Source: Paraburkholderia dinghuensis (GTDB taxonomy: Bacteria; Pseudomonadota; Gammaproteobacteria; Burkholderiales; Burkholderiaceae). From it: a stretch of DNA of 64,000 nucleotides. Positions within the stretch are counted from its first letter, which is position 1. Every line of letters starts with the position of its first letter. The position numbers and the translations under genes are program-made. The notes under the pieces are model-generated. The model worked only from the letters and a program-made list of their open reading frames with translations. It made no database searches and was not told the DNA's origin. Below are positions 43,452 to 51,640 of the stretch, piece by piece. The stretch spans positions 19,236 through 83,235 of the forward strand of contig NZ_RQIS01000011.1 in the NCBI RefSeq assembly GCF_003837865.1. The letters are read 5' to 3'.

Positions 43452-44294
43452 TCAAAGGAGCACGGATTCGAGCCGCTGCCCCAGTTCGCGTACGGCTTCA
43501 CCCAGTGCGTCGACCTGTTCCTCGGCACGGTCGCCGCGGATCATCACCGTTGACACGGTGAATACGATGTTGCCCGCGCGGTCGCATACCGGCGCGGCAA
43601 TCGCGCGCACGCCGGTGGCGAAGTAGCCATCGTCGCTCGCCCAGCCTCGCCGGCGCGCCCGGTTGACTTCACGCTGGTAGGCGTCGAAGGACATGGGTCG
43701 GACCCAGCGCAGATTGGCGAATTCCGTGCGCATCTGCTCCTCGGTGAAATCAAGTTTCGCGGCGAACAGGCGGCCGCTCGCACCCATGAGGATCGGGAGG
43801 CGCTGACCGGCGGGCATGCCGATATGCAGATCGGTCGGGCTCGATTCCGAGCAGACGAGCACGATACGGTCACTGCCGAGCCGGCGCCATAGCGTGACTG
43901 TGACGCCAAACTCAGCGGCGAGATCGTGCATGAGTGGCGCGGCGAGCTGCAGCTTCTGCCCTTGCGTGACGAGCTGCTCGACCAGACGCGCCAGCCCGAT
44001 GCCTGCCGAATACGTTTTCGCGAGGGGATCGAAATCGACCACGTCTTCGGCCACCAGCGTGCGAAGAATGTTGAAGCACGTGCTGGGATTGATCTTGAGG
44101 TGACGCGCGATGTCCGTCGCGCGTTCGGGTGCGCCAGTCTGTGTCAGGTAACGCAGGATCTGGATGGAGCTTGCCACCGGTTTGACCATGACGGCGTTCG
44201 TCGAACCGTTCTTGCGGGGTTCGTGTGCGATCCCTGCTGCTGGGGCGGTTTCGGCTGACTCTGATTTCTGCGCGGCTGCGGTGCTTTTTCTCAT
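43452..44294 (-). CDS. IclR-family transcriptional regulator
   Basis: A 280-residue regulator. After a polar 35-residue tail comes the IclR winged helix-turn-helix (ASSIQILRYLTQTGAPERATDIARHLKINPSTCFNILRTL), followed by the effector-binding domain (GRLFAA, DGYFATGVRAIAAPV). IclR proteins often control aromatic-acid catabolism as activators or repressors. The palindrome ATTCT-N6-AGAAT at 44,426 is 132 bases upstream and recurs before the CoA ligase gene, so the two may share control. Adjacent genes are the reverse operon and the divergent FAH gene. Confidence 0.9.
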   Translation of the reverse strand: MRKSTAAAQKSESAETAPAAGIAHEPRKNGSTNAVMVKPVASSIQILRYLTQTGAPERATDIARHLKINPSTCFNILRTLVAEDVVDFDPLAKTYSAGIGLARLVEQLVTQGQKLQLAAPLMHDLAAEFGVTVTLWRRLGSDRIVLVCSESSPTDLHIGMPAGQRLPILMGASGRLFAAKLDFTEEQMRTEFANLRWVRPMSFDAYQREVNRARRRGWASDDGYFATGVRAIAAPVCDRAGNIVFTVSTVMIRGDRAEEQVDALGEAVRELGQRLESVLL

Positions 44295-44425
44295 ACCTGG
44301 ACGTAGCGGTCTGTTGAATTCGGGCGGACGTAGGGCGCCGTGCGGGTACCTCGGTTTTGTCTCGCGAGGACAAGGCGCGCGCCGTCTCGATGTCGTGCCG
44401 AGCTTATTCTAAGAGATGGATCTGT

Positions 44426-44441
44426 ATTCTGAATAGAGAAT
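44426..44441. promoter_or_regulatory. Palindrome ATTCT-N6-AGAAT between IclR and FAH genes
   Basis: The arms extend by one further pair to TATTCT...AGAATA. It shares core and spacing with the perfect palindrome at 27765-27780. A further TATTCT half lies at 44405-44410. The location in the divergent 367-base gap fits autoregulation by IclR, by inference. Confidence 0.45.
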
Positions 44442-44556
44442 AGATCAAATTCCATGATTTCGTTCATGGTGCTTACCCCAGCGAAATCGCTTTGTTCGGG
44501 CGGTCTGATCGCCAGTCGAGGAGGCGAATTCCGAAGCGAATCATGCTACATTTGAG

Positions 44557-44588
44557 ACATATTTAGTAATTATGTTCATGTAATGAAC
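44557..44588. promoter_or_regulatory. AT-rich dyads upstream of the FAH gene
   Basis: ACAT (44557-44560) and ATGT (44572-44575) are 11 bases apart, a looser form of the shared dyad. Overlapping it, GTTCAT-GTA-ATGAAC (44574-44588) is a perfect 6-bp inverted repeat. Together they lie about 75 bases before the FAH start. They could be one or two operators. Confidence 0.35.
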
Positions 44589-44661
44589 CCCGCAATGGTG
44601 CCTCGCAGAGGGATGCCGCCGGCAAAAAAAAATACGAATATCGTCAAACGGAGAGCAAAAG

Positions 44662-45555
44662 ATGAAACTTGCCAGAGTGCGTGACGCGTCGGGCGAAGCG
44701 TTCTGGGCGCAGGTGGACGACGTCGCACAGTGCGTCCGCCGTATTCGTGCACCGTTCGACGTGTGGGCGCAGGCACTCGCGCAACACGGTGAAGCGGCGC
44801 TCGACCTGGATGGCGCGCGCCTGCCGCTCGTCGCTCTGCAGCTGTGTCCGCCGGTGCATCCCGGTGCGCGCGTGTTCGGCGTCGGGCTCAACTATCTGAC
44901 GCATTTGACGAGGCTGGGCCGCAAGGAGGCGCCGCCTCATACGATTGCCTACATCAAGCCGTCTTCGGCGCTCGTCGATCCGGGCGGTGAGATTCAGTAC
45001 CCGGCCGTGACCGCACAGCTCGACTATGAGGTCGAACTGGTCGCTGTCGTAGCCCGGTCGCTCGCCGAGGAGCCGCAGGCAAGCGCGTGCCTGCTAGGGT
45101 TCACTGTCGGCAACGACATCAGTGCACGCGACGCCGGCAAGCTGCTGGGTTCGCTCGACCTGTTTACGCAGAAGGCGCTCGACCGTACCGCGCCGGTCGG
45201 TCCGTGGATTGCGACACTCGACGAGTTCGGCGGGGCGGGACAGCCGCGCCTTACGGTAAGGCTGCGCGTGAACGGCGAAGAACGCCAGCGCGACACGACC
45301 GACCAGATGATTTTCCCGCTCGACGAGCTGCTCAACTACGTCGACGCTCGCATTCAGCTGCAACCGGGTGACCTGATCTTTACCGGCTCTACTTGCGGCG
45401 TTGGGCTCGAGGACGGCCGCTTTTTGCAGCCAGGCGATACGGTTGAAGCGGAGATCGAGGGAATCGGCGTGCTGCGTAACACGATTGGGGCGAAGCGTGT
45501 GCTGGCGAGCACGCGCCGCGCTGGACGGCTCGGCATCCCGGGTAACGCTGCGTGA
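44662..45555 (+). CDS. Fumarylacetoacetate hydrolase-family protein
   Basis: A 297-residue FAH-fold enzyme with metal ligands in LDYEVELVAVVA and GFTVGNDISARD, and the end GDTVEAEIEGIGVLRN. It is similar in length to the protein at 29,907 and shorter than the one at 18,961. It is monocistronic and divergent from the IclR gene. The ATG at 44662 follows GGAGAGC. It likely acts on an oxo-enoate from ring cleavage; three FAH genes suggest more than one such intermediate or branch. Confidence 0.85.
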   Translation: MKLARVRDASGEAFWAQVDDVAQCVRRIRAPFDVWAQALAQHGEAALDLDGARLPLVALQLCPPVHPGARVFGVGLNYLTHLTRLGRKEAPPHTIAYIKPSSALVDPGGEIQYPAVTAQLDYEVELVAVVARSLAEEPQASACLLGFTVGNDISARDAGKLLGSLDLFTQKALDRTAPVGPWIATLDEFGGAGQPRLTVRLRVNGEERQRDTTDQMIFPLDELLNYVDARIQLQPGDLIFTGSTCGVGLEDGRFLQPGDTVEAEIEGIGVLRNTIGAKRVLASTRRAGRLGIPGNAA

Positions 45556-45579
45556 GCGGCTGCGTATCGTGCAGGTCTT

Positions 45580-45615
45580 CGCGGCGGCTAAGCCCATAGG
45601 GCTCGCGCCGCCGCG
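45580..45615. terminator. Hairpin between convergent FAH and MFS genes
   Basis: CGCGGCGGC pairs with GCCGCCGCG and inner AGCCC pairs with GGGCT around an ATA loop, with a small bulge. The hairpin fills the 63-base gap between the two stop codons. No T run follows. Confidence 0.55.
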
Positions 45616-45618
45616 AAT

Positions 45619-47067
45619 TCAGTGCGAAGCGCTATGCAGCGCAGCGTAGGTACGCGCGTAGGGCCGCAGCCCGGAGCCGATCAGCCAGAGACCGAGCAGC
45701 GCTGAGGGAGCGGCAGTCAGCGCGAGCGAATAGCGTAGCGCAGCATCCTGATGAAAGAGATGCTCGGTCAGAAGCGCCACGGCGGTCGGGCCGAGGCCGA
45801 TTCCTAACAGTCCCGCGAGCAGCAGATAGAGTGCGATAGCCTGACCGCGCAGGCGGTTTGGCACGACGGCCTGTATCGACGTTGGGGCTGCGGCCTGCGC
45901 GATCGACAGGCCGAGCACGTTGACGAACAGCAACGCGAACGCGAGCGGCGCATTCGGCATCAGCGGCCACAACGCGGAAGGGACGGCGAACAGGCACGCT
46001 CCGGCCAGCGCCACGCGAAACCGGGCTGCCCCGACGCCGCGCGCGGCCCATTGGTCACTCAACGCGCCGCTAGCGAGCGTGCCGGTAGCGCCCGCAACGG
46101 CGACGATCAGGCCGAGCAGCGGACCCGAATGCGAAGGGGGCATGCCAAAGCTGCGCGCGAAGAGCGCGGGTGCCCACGCGAGCGCACCATAGCCGATAAC
46201 CGACAGGAGTGCGGGATAGGTCAGAACGCGCGCGAACGTGCCAGCATGGGCGTGTAGATAGCGCGCAAATTCGCGCACAGACGCCGCGCGTTCGGCAGCG
46301 ACAGAAGGCGTGGTCTCGTGGCGCACGGGCTCGCGCACGGATACGAGCATCATCAGCGCGAGCGGCAACGAGGGGAGCGCAGCGGCAACGAAGGCAACGC
46401 GCCAGGCCGGCACGTTGCCGAATCCAGCGATCGTGATACCGGCGGCGGGGATGACGGCAAGCAGCCAGCCGCCGAGCAGCAACGATGTGCCGGAGCCGAT
46501 GGCGAGCGACGTGTAGTAGACCGCGAGCGCGCGGCCGCGCCGGGCAGGTGCGACGCAATCGGCGATCAGCGAATACGCGGCCGGCGCCAGCACTGCCTCG
46601 CCGATGCCCACGCCGATACGCGCGAGCAGTAACTGCGCGTAGGTCTGACCGAATGCGAACAGCGCGGTGGCGACGCCCCAGAACAGCAGGCCCGCACAAA
46701 TCAGGTTGCGCCGGCTGCCGCGATCGACGAGGCGTCCGAGCGGCAGCCCGGCGAGCGTGTAGAAGACCGCGAACGCATAGCCCTGAAGCAGGCTGAACGC
46801 GGTGTCCGAGATGCCGAACTCCCGGCGTAGCGGCCCGACAACGAGCGACGGCAGTTGCCGGTCCATCTGGGACATCAGCGTGACGACGAACAGCACGCCA
46901 ATCACATACCAGGCATAGCGGGCCGATGGATATTGCGCGGAAATTCGCGCCGCGGACGACCCCCAACGTTCGTCAGGTGTCCGGGATATCGAGGCAGGTT
47001 GCAAGTCAGTCTCCGTCGAGAGGGTTGGCAAAGCGGACCGCGCGCGGCGCGATGTTTCCCGGCGCAC
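45619..47067 (-). CDS. MFS transporter
   Basis: A membrane protein of up to 482 residues with about 12 hydrophobic helices after a 50-residue polar start (first helix YAWYVIGVLFVVTLMSQMDR). The AGLPLGRLVDRGSRRN loop is the usual MFS signature between helices 2 and 3. The GTG at 47067 gives the longest form; a TTG at 47004 with GGAG in front is a plausible shorter start. It follows the SDR at 47,078 by 10 bases. It belongs to a different MFS branch from the pair at 14,696 and 55,262. Uptake or export of a pathway compound is inferred. Confidence 0.82.
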   Translation of the reverse strand: MRRETSRRARSALPTLSTETDLQPASISRTPDERWGSSAARISAQYPSARYAWYVIGVLFVVTLMSQMDRQLPSLVVGPLRREFGISDTAFSLLQGYAFAVFYTLAGLPLGRLVDRGSRRNLICAGLLFWGVATALFAFGQTYAQLLLARIGVGIGEAVLAPAAYSLIADCVAPARRGRALAVYYTSLAIGSGTSLLLGGWLLAVIPAAGITIAGFGNVPAWRVAFVAAALPSLPLALMMLVSVREPVRHETTPSVAAERAASVREFARYLHAHAGTFARVLTYPALLSVIGYGALAWAPALFARSFGMPPSHSGPLLGLIVAVAGATGTLASGALSDQWAARGVGAARFRVALAGACLFAVPSALWPLMPNAPLAFALLFVNVLGLSIAQAAAPTSIQAVVPNRLRGQAIALYLLLAGLLGIGLGPTAVALLTEHLFHQDAALRYSLALTAAPSALLGLWLIGSGLRPYARTYAALHSASH

Positions 47068-47077
47068 TCAGCGCGTG

Positions 47078-47938
47078 TTAGCCCGCTTCGGTGTGCGGTT
47101 CCGCACTGCGCGCCTTGACGGACTCGTAGAAGTCGCGCTTGAGCGTCGGATAGTAGGCGATTTGCCCGCCCATACCGCCGGCAATGTCGATCGACGCCGC
47201 GCTGATGAAACTGGCGTAATCGCTAGCGAGAAACAGCGCCATCCCCGCAACGTCCTCCGGCTTGCCGAAGCGGCCAAGCGGGACGACCTTCAGCACCATC
47301 TGGTCGAATTCCTCGCGTGAGCATCCTGGCGGCATCTCCCGGTAGTGGCGGTCCCACTGGCCGGTATCGATCCAGCCCATGTTCAGCGTGTTGACGAGGA
47401 TGTTGTCCTTGGCGAGCGACATGCCGAGAGACTTCGACATCGCGACGCAGGCTGCGCGGTTGACCACCGACGGAATGCCGTCCGGCGTCGGCACCACGCC
47501 GGCCAGTGCATTGATTTCGACAATGCGTCCCCAGCGCTGCTGGCGCATGTGCGGCACAACCGCCTGCACGAAACGGAAGTGCCCCATTTGCAGCACGTTC
47601 GCGTGTTCGAGAATCTGCTCGGGTGTCAGGGTTTCCAGATTTCCACCGCGTCCCTGGCCGGCATTGTTGATCAGCACGTCGATGCCGCCCCAGCGAGCGG
47701 CGATGTCTTCGACGAATTGCCGTACCCCGGCCGTGTCCGTGACGTCGACGGCGCGGGCGATCACATCGCCCGCGCCGCGTGACTGAAGGTCTGTGCCGGC
47801 GGCTTCGAGGTCGGCGGCGGTGCGTGCGCAGATCGCAACGCGCGCACCTTCCGCGGCGAATGCACGTGCGATCGCGCGGCCGATGCCGCGCGACGCACCG
47901 GTGACGATGACACGCTTGTTGCGAAGATCGATATGCAT
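47078..47938 (-). CDS. SDR-fold protein with Ser-x3-Arg in place of Tyr-x3-Lys
   Basis: A 286-residue SDR-superfamily protein. The cofactor loop VTGASRGIGRAIARAFAAEG and NNAGQ are normal, but the active-site stretch reads GIPSVVNRAACVA, so the Tyr is Ser and the Lys is Arg, as in the protein at 23,559. The usual Ser also reads Ala (INALAG). The C-terminus carries a 25-residue extension after GGMGGQ. The shared dyad lies 103 bases upstream of its start, and it leads the MFS gene in a two-gene operon. Enzyme activity is uncertain. Confidence 0.78.
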   Translation of the reverse strand: MHIDLRNKRVIVTGASRGIGRAIARAFAAEGARVAICARTAADLEAAGTDLQSRGAGDVIARAVDVTDTAGVRQFVEDIAARWGGIDVLINNAGQGRGGNLETLTPEQILEHANVLQMGHFRFVQAVVPHMRQQRWGRIVEINALAGVVPTPDGIPSVVNRAACVAMSKSLGMSLAKDNILVNTLNMGWIDTGQWDRHYREMPPGCSREEFDQMVLKVVPLGRFGKPEDVAGMALFLASDYASFISAASIDIAGGMGGQIAYYPTLKRDFYESVKARSAEPHTEAG

Positions 47939-48040
47939 GAGGTCTCCTGGTTCCGGCGCGGCGAGCGACGCGCTCGTGGGATAGTCCGTGCTGGCAGCGC
48001 GCGGTGCCACGGGCGATCGGTTGTTCGCGAAATTATAGAC

Positions 48041-48057
48041 ACATGTACAGAATATGT
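48041..48057. promoter_or_regulatory. Putative shared operator before the SDR/MFS operon (ACAT-N9-ATGT)
   Basis: ACAT and ATGT stand 9 bases apart. TATAGAC just before the left half matches the same position near the 20,951 site. The spacer carries ACAGAA, as does the site at 56,826. It is 103 bases upstream of the SDR start on the reverse strand. Confidence 0.5.
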
Positions 48058-48748
48058 TCAGTATTATCGGGCCAGGGATAACCGGAGTTGCAAACGGTCC
48101 CGGATACTCTGCGCCAAGTGAAAATCTGTGTGAGCTAGCGGCAACATCCTGATTCGACGCGCCGTACAGCGCGTCGCTCAATAAAGGCGGGTGCCAGTCC
48201 GTTTCATGCGTTTGACGATCTGTCAAACAGACGTCGCATGGACCACGGGCTTTTGGAACCTGTCAGGGTGATACACAGGTAGACAGAATTTGAATAAATG
48301 TGTACGTTTTTGGTCCCGGGCGATTTTTCTTCGCGTATTGCGCAAGCCGGTTACGTAATCGATCAAAACGTCTCACCGTGAGAACGAAGTTGGAAGAAGT
48401 CTTGCGAAAACAGGTTTCAGGGGGGGCGGGGCGGGGAACTTGACGACGAAAGACCGGAACAAAGGTATGCGCACTTCCGGGAGCAACCAGATAACCTGAC
48501 GACGGCACACTGCGACGAGACGCAGATTCGCCACTAGCCGCTTCCTGGCAGGGCACTGCTAACCGCGCTGACTTTTACAGAATGAAATAAGCTATCCTAA
48601 ACAACTAACGTTAGTGCTGGTATCCGTGATGGTTCGGTGTTGGCAGGCTGCGAATCGCGTCTTGACCCTCCTTCCGTGGCACGAGACACAAGTGGACGAC
48701 AGTTTTGCCTGGTCATGGATATCCCTTATGCAACCGTCTCCGGCCCAA

Positions 48749-48756
48749 GCCGATAG
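48749..48756 (+). promoter_or_regulatory. Flagellar (sigma-28/FliA-type) -10 element
   Basis: GCCGATAG differs from the FliA -10 consensus GCCGATAA at one base and lies 27 bases before the chemoreceptor start. The -35 part is weak: GCAA stands 15 bases upstream where TAAA is expected. Chemoreceptor genes are often FliA-dependent, so this is plausible. Confidence 0.45.
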
Positions 48757-48783
48757 TGCCGGTTGATACGCTACGGAACAATC

Positions 48784-50430
48784 ATGCTAAAAAATCGGAC
48801 TATCCGCGGTCGATTAACGGTCTTCGTCGTCATCTTTATTGGGCTGATGCTGATGGTGATCACCGTTGCATCCGGCGTGCTTAAACTGACCAACGAGAGC
48901 CTGCGCGACGCGCGGCGCAGTTCGTTGGCGATGATGTCGCTCAAGTCCAGTTCTGAACAACTGCTGCGGGTGCGGGTCGATCTGGGCGGCTCCGAGACGG
49001 AGGCGTTGTTCGGCAGTGGCAAATCGACCGATGGGCTGCTGGCGCAAGCGCATCAGATGTTGAACGAGTCGAACGAAGCGTTTCGCGCGTACGCCAACGG
49101 TCCGTTCGACAGCGAAGAGGAGGCGCGTCTTGCGCGGGCCGCCGCACAGGCGCGTACGGTGTTCGTCGAGCAGGTGCTCGAACCGGAACACAAGGCGCTC
49201 GTCAACAACGACTTCAACACGTTCCGCTCGATCGAGGGCGAAACGGCCGCGCGCTATTACACAGCCTACACGAAGGCAATCGACGAACTTGAGCAGTACC
49301 AGACGCAGATTCAGGACCGGGACGCCGACTCCGCCGTCGTACGCTTTCACTATGCGCTGGTGCTATTCGCGATACTCGCGGCGTTCGGCGTTCTGATTGG
49401 CGTTGCTGCAAGCGTACGGGTGACGGCATCGATCGTGAAGCCGGTTAACCAGGCAATCCGCCATTTCGAAAGCATCGCGGCCGGCGATCTGTCGATCGAT
49501 GTGCGTGTGCGCTCGCGCGACGAATTGGGCCGGTTGCTGACCGCGCTCATGCATATGCGTGAGGCGCTTTCGAACACCGTGTCGGGCGTGCGCGGTAGCA
49601 CCGATGCGATCGCGCTTGGCGCGAGCGAAATCGCCGCCGGCAACGCGGACCTCGCGAGCCGTACGTCGCAACAGGCCGCCGCGCTCGAACAGACGGCGGC
49701 GAGCCTTGAAGAGCTGTCCGCGACGGTCAAGCAGAACACCGCCAGCGCGAAGCAGGCGAACCACCTCGCGCAAGGTGCGTTCGATACGGTGACGCGCGGC
49801 GCCGATTTCGTCACGCGCGTGACCGAGACGATGAACGAGATTTCGACTTCGTCTCGCAAGGTCGCGGAAATTACCGGCATCATTGAGGGCATCGCGTTCC
49901 AGACCAACATCCTCGCGCTGAACGCGGCTGTCGAGGCAGCGCGCGCTGGCGACCAGGGACGCGGCTTTGCGGTGGTGGCATCCGAGGTGCGCAGTCTCGC
50001 GCAACGCTCGGGTACGGCTGCGAAGGAGATCAAGGACCTGATCGCGGAATCTGGCGCGAGCGTCGAGCAGGGCACGATGCTGGTCCAGGATACGCGTCGG
50101 ACGATGGAAGATGCACGCGAAGCCGTGGGCCGCGTGACCGGCATCATGGGCGAGATCGAGGCCGCGGCGCTGGAGCAGAGCGGCGGCATCGAGCAGGTTC
50201 ACACGGCGATCGCACAGATCGACAAAGCCACACAGAGCAACGCGTCGCTCGTCGAAGAGGCGGCGGCAGCGGCGAATTCGCTCGAAGAGCAGGCCGGCGT
50301 ACTGCGCAACACGGTGGCGGTGTTCCGGATTGGCAGCAACGATGCTGCGGCGCTTAGAGCGCCGGGCGCGCGGGCCCAGCATGGCGGCGCGGCTTACCTG
50401 AGGGGCGGCGTGGAGCCGGCGCTGATCTAG
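48784..50430 (+). CDS. Methyl-accepting chemotaxis protein
   Basis: A 548-residue inner-membrane chemoreceptor. Transmembrane helix 1 is at about residues 11-33, a periplasmic four-helix-type sensing domain at 34-188, helix 2 at 189-211, a HAMP domain at about 212-265, and the cytoplasmic signalling coiled coil to about 515. The hairpin tip reads [27 protein letters not shown], and adaptation-type Glu/Gln sites flank it. There is no obvious CheR-binding pentapeptide at the C-terminus. Location in a catabolic island suggests taxis to the growth substrate; the ligand is unknown. Confidence 0.92.
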   Translation: MLKNRTIRGRLTVFVVIFIGLMLMVITVASGVLKLTNESLRDARRSSLAMMSLKSSSEQLLRVRVDLGGSETEALFGSGKSTDGLLAQAHQMLNESNEAFRAYANGPFDSEEEARLARAAAQARTVFVEQVLEPEHKALVNNDFNTFRSIEGETAARYYTAYTKAIDELEQYQTQIQDRDADSAVVRFHYALVLFAILAAFGVLIGVAASVRVTASIVKPVNQAIRHFESIAAGDLSIDVRVRSRDELGRLLTALMHMREALSNTVSGVRGSTDAIALGASEIAAGNADLASRTSQQAAALEQTAASLEELSATVKQNTASAKQANHLAQGAFDTVTRGADFVTRVTETMNEISTSSRKVAEITGIIEGIAFQTNILALNAAVEAARAGDQGRGFAVVASEVRSLAQRSGTAAKEIKDLIAESGASVEQGTMLVQDTRRTMEDAREAVGRVTGIMGEIEAAALEQSGGIEQVHTAIAQIDKATQSNASLVEEAAAAANSLEEQAGVLRNTVAVFRIGSNDAAALRAPGARAQHGGAAYLRGGVEPALI

Positions 50431-50480
50431 CCGATGGGAGCCGGTGACTGGCGTGCGCCATGCGGCATCGGGCTCCTTAG

Positions 50481-50631
50481 CAGGCTGTTGAAAAACGGTT
50501 CAGAGGGGTGTTCACAGACGGTTTTTAGGGGTCGTCTACCCCTTACCGAGATTCCGCGAGCGGCTTGTACAGCGTTTTATGAGGTCGATTATTTTCTGCG
50601 GGAGCCCTCGCAGGAGAATTTCAACAGCCTG
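50481..50631. mobile_element. 151-bp MITE-like element with 13-bp inverted ends and TTAG target duplication
   Basis: CAGGCTGTTGAAA (50481-50493) is the exact reverse complement of TTTCAACAGCCTG (50619-50631). TTAG directly flanks both sides (50477-50480 and 50632-50635), a 4-base target duplication. The inside has no open frame of note. It looks like a miniature or internally deleted IS; a TTAG duplication would fit IS5-type YTAR targets, but the family is not proven. Its right-hand duplication contains the LysR stop codon. Confidence 0.75.
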
Positions 50632-51546
50632 TTAGTCCGCTTCGCCGCTGTTCACCTGGATGAGGAAGTGCCGCAACTGGTGGGCGGCAGGCGCGAGCGC
50701 TGCACCGGGGCGCCATATCAGGCCCACTTCCATGGGCGGGATGGAATCCACGACCGGGCGCGCGTCGATGCGCGTGCCGTCGAGCGACCATGCCCGAAAG
50801 AGCATGTCCGATAGCACCGTCACACCGAAGCCGTTTGCGACCAGCCCGCGTACCGCCTCCATCGACCCTGTGCGGAACGCGATATTCGGTTGCAAGCCCT
50901 TCGCTTGCCAGTAGCGCGTCGTCGACGTCTCGCCTTCGTCGACGGCAAGCAGGATGTACGGATGCGCGGCGATGTCGGCGAGCGACACGCTCGCGGCGCG
51001 TGCAAGCGGATGCGAGGGCGCGGTCCAGAGCTGGCGCCGCGAGCGGATCAAGACCCGATGTTCGAACGCCTCGAGCCTCGCTGTGTTCGATACGAGCGTG
51101 ACGCCGAGATCGATCGTGCCGTCCAGCACGGCATTTTCTATTTCGGCGCGATCCATGTCGCGCAGATCCAGTTCGATGGCAGGAAAGCTCGCGCGAAACC
51201 GCGCGAGCAGCTCCGGCAGGAAGTAGCCGAGCACCGCATAGGAGGCGGCGATCCGCACCGTCCCGGAGGTCGCGCGCGCGTCAGCGCGCGGCTTGTGCAT
51301 CGCGTCCCGCACCGAGTCGAGGACGTGGCGCGCGTGATGATAGAAGTCGTGGCCGTCGGCCGTCATCGTGACGCCGTGTGCACCGCGGTCAAAGAGCTTC
51401 GTGCCGAGCGCCTGTTCGAGCGCGATGACTGCGTTCGTGATAGCGGACTGCGACACGTGCTCGTTCGTGGCCGCCATCGAGAACTGTCCCGCGCGCGCGG
51501 CGGCGATGAAGTAGCGAAGCTGTCTCAGGGTGATGTCTTTTGCCAT
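50632..51546 (-). CDS. LysR-family transcriptional regulator
   Basis: A 304-residue LysR-type regulator. The N-terminal winged helix (LRQLRYFIAAARAGQFSMAATNEHVSQSAITNAVIALEQALG) is followed by a co-inducer domain of normal length. It is divergent from the ferredoxin oxidoreductase gene, with 94 bases between the starts, and the gap contains a repeated ACCGGC and a TATACT -10-like element. It probably controls that gene. The stop codon is formed inside the target duplication of the MITE, so the insertion may have altered the original C-terminus slightly. Confidence 0.9.
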   Translation of the reverse strand: MAKDITLRQLRYFIAAARAGQFSMAATNEHVSQSAITNAVIALEQALGTKLFDRGAHGVTMTADGHDFYHHARHVLDSVRDAMHKPRADARATSGTVRIAASYAVLGYFLPELLARFRASFPAIELDLRDMDRAEIENAVLDGTIDLGVTLVSNTARLEAFEHRVLIRSRRQLWTAPSHPLARAASVSLADIAAHPYILLAVDEGETSTTRYWQAKGLQPNIAFRTGSMEAVRGLVANGFGVTVLSDMLFRAWSLDGTRIDARPVVDSIPPMEVGLIWRPGAALAPAAHQLRHFLIQVNSGEAD

Positions 51547-51640
51547 GCGTTTTTCGGATGCGAGGCTTGCGTATTTGTGGTTTTACCGGCCAAACCGGCG
51601 TCTCTATACTGACCCGAAACATCTATCGGGGACAAGTGTC

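Larger units (their letters stand above)
47939..48783. other. Intergenic region between SDR and chemoreceptor genes
   Basis: These 845 bases hold no convincing gene. They contain the shared dyad at 48041-48057, a weaker AGAA-N9-ATGT at 48285-48301, a 10-bp palindrome CTAACGTTAG near 48,604 and a flagellar-type promoter before the chemoreceptor gene. Confidence 0.4.

Noticed and set aside
48604..48613. Perfect 10-bp palindrome CTAACGTTAG
   Set aside because: Short palindromes of this size occur by chance, and it is about 170 bases from the next start codon with no second copy noticed.
51581..51610. Possible LysR box and promoter between lysR and the oxidoreductase gene
   Set aside because: There is a TATACT element and a repeated ACCGGC, but no clear T-N11-A dyad or -35 element, so no separate site was called.
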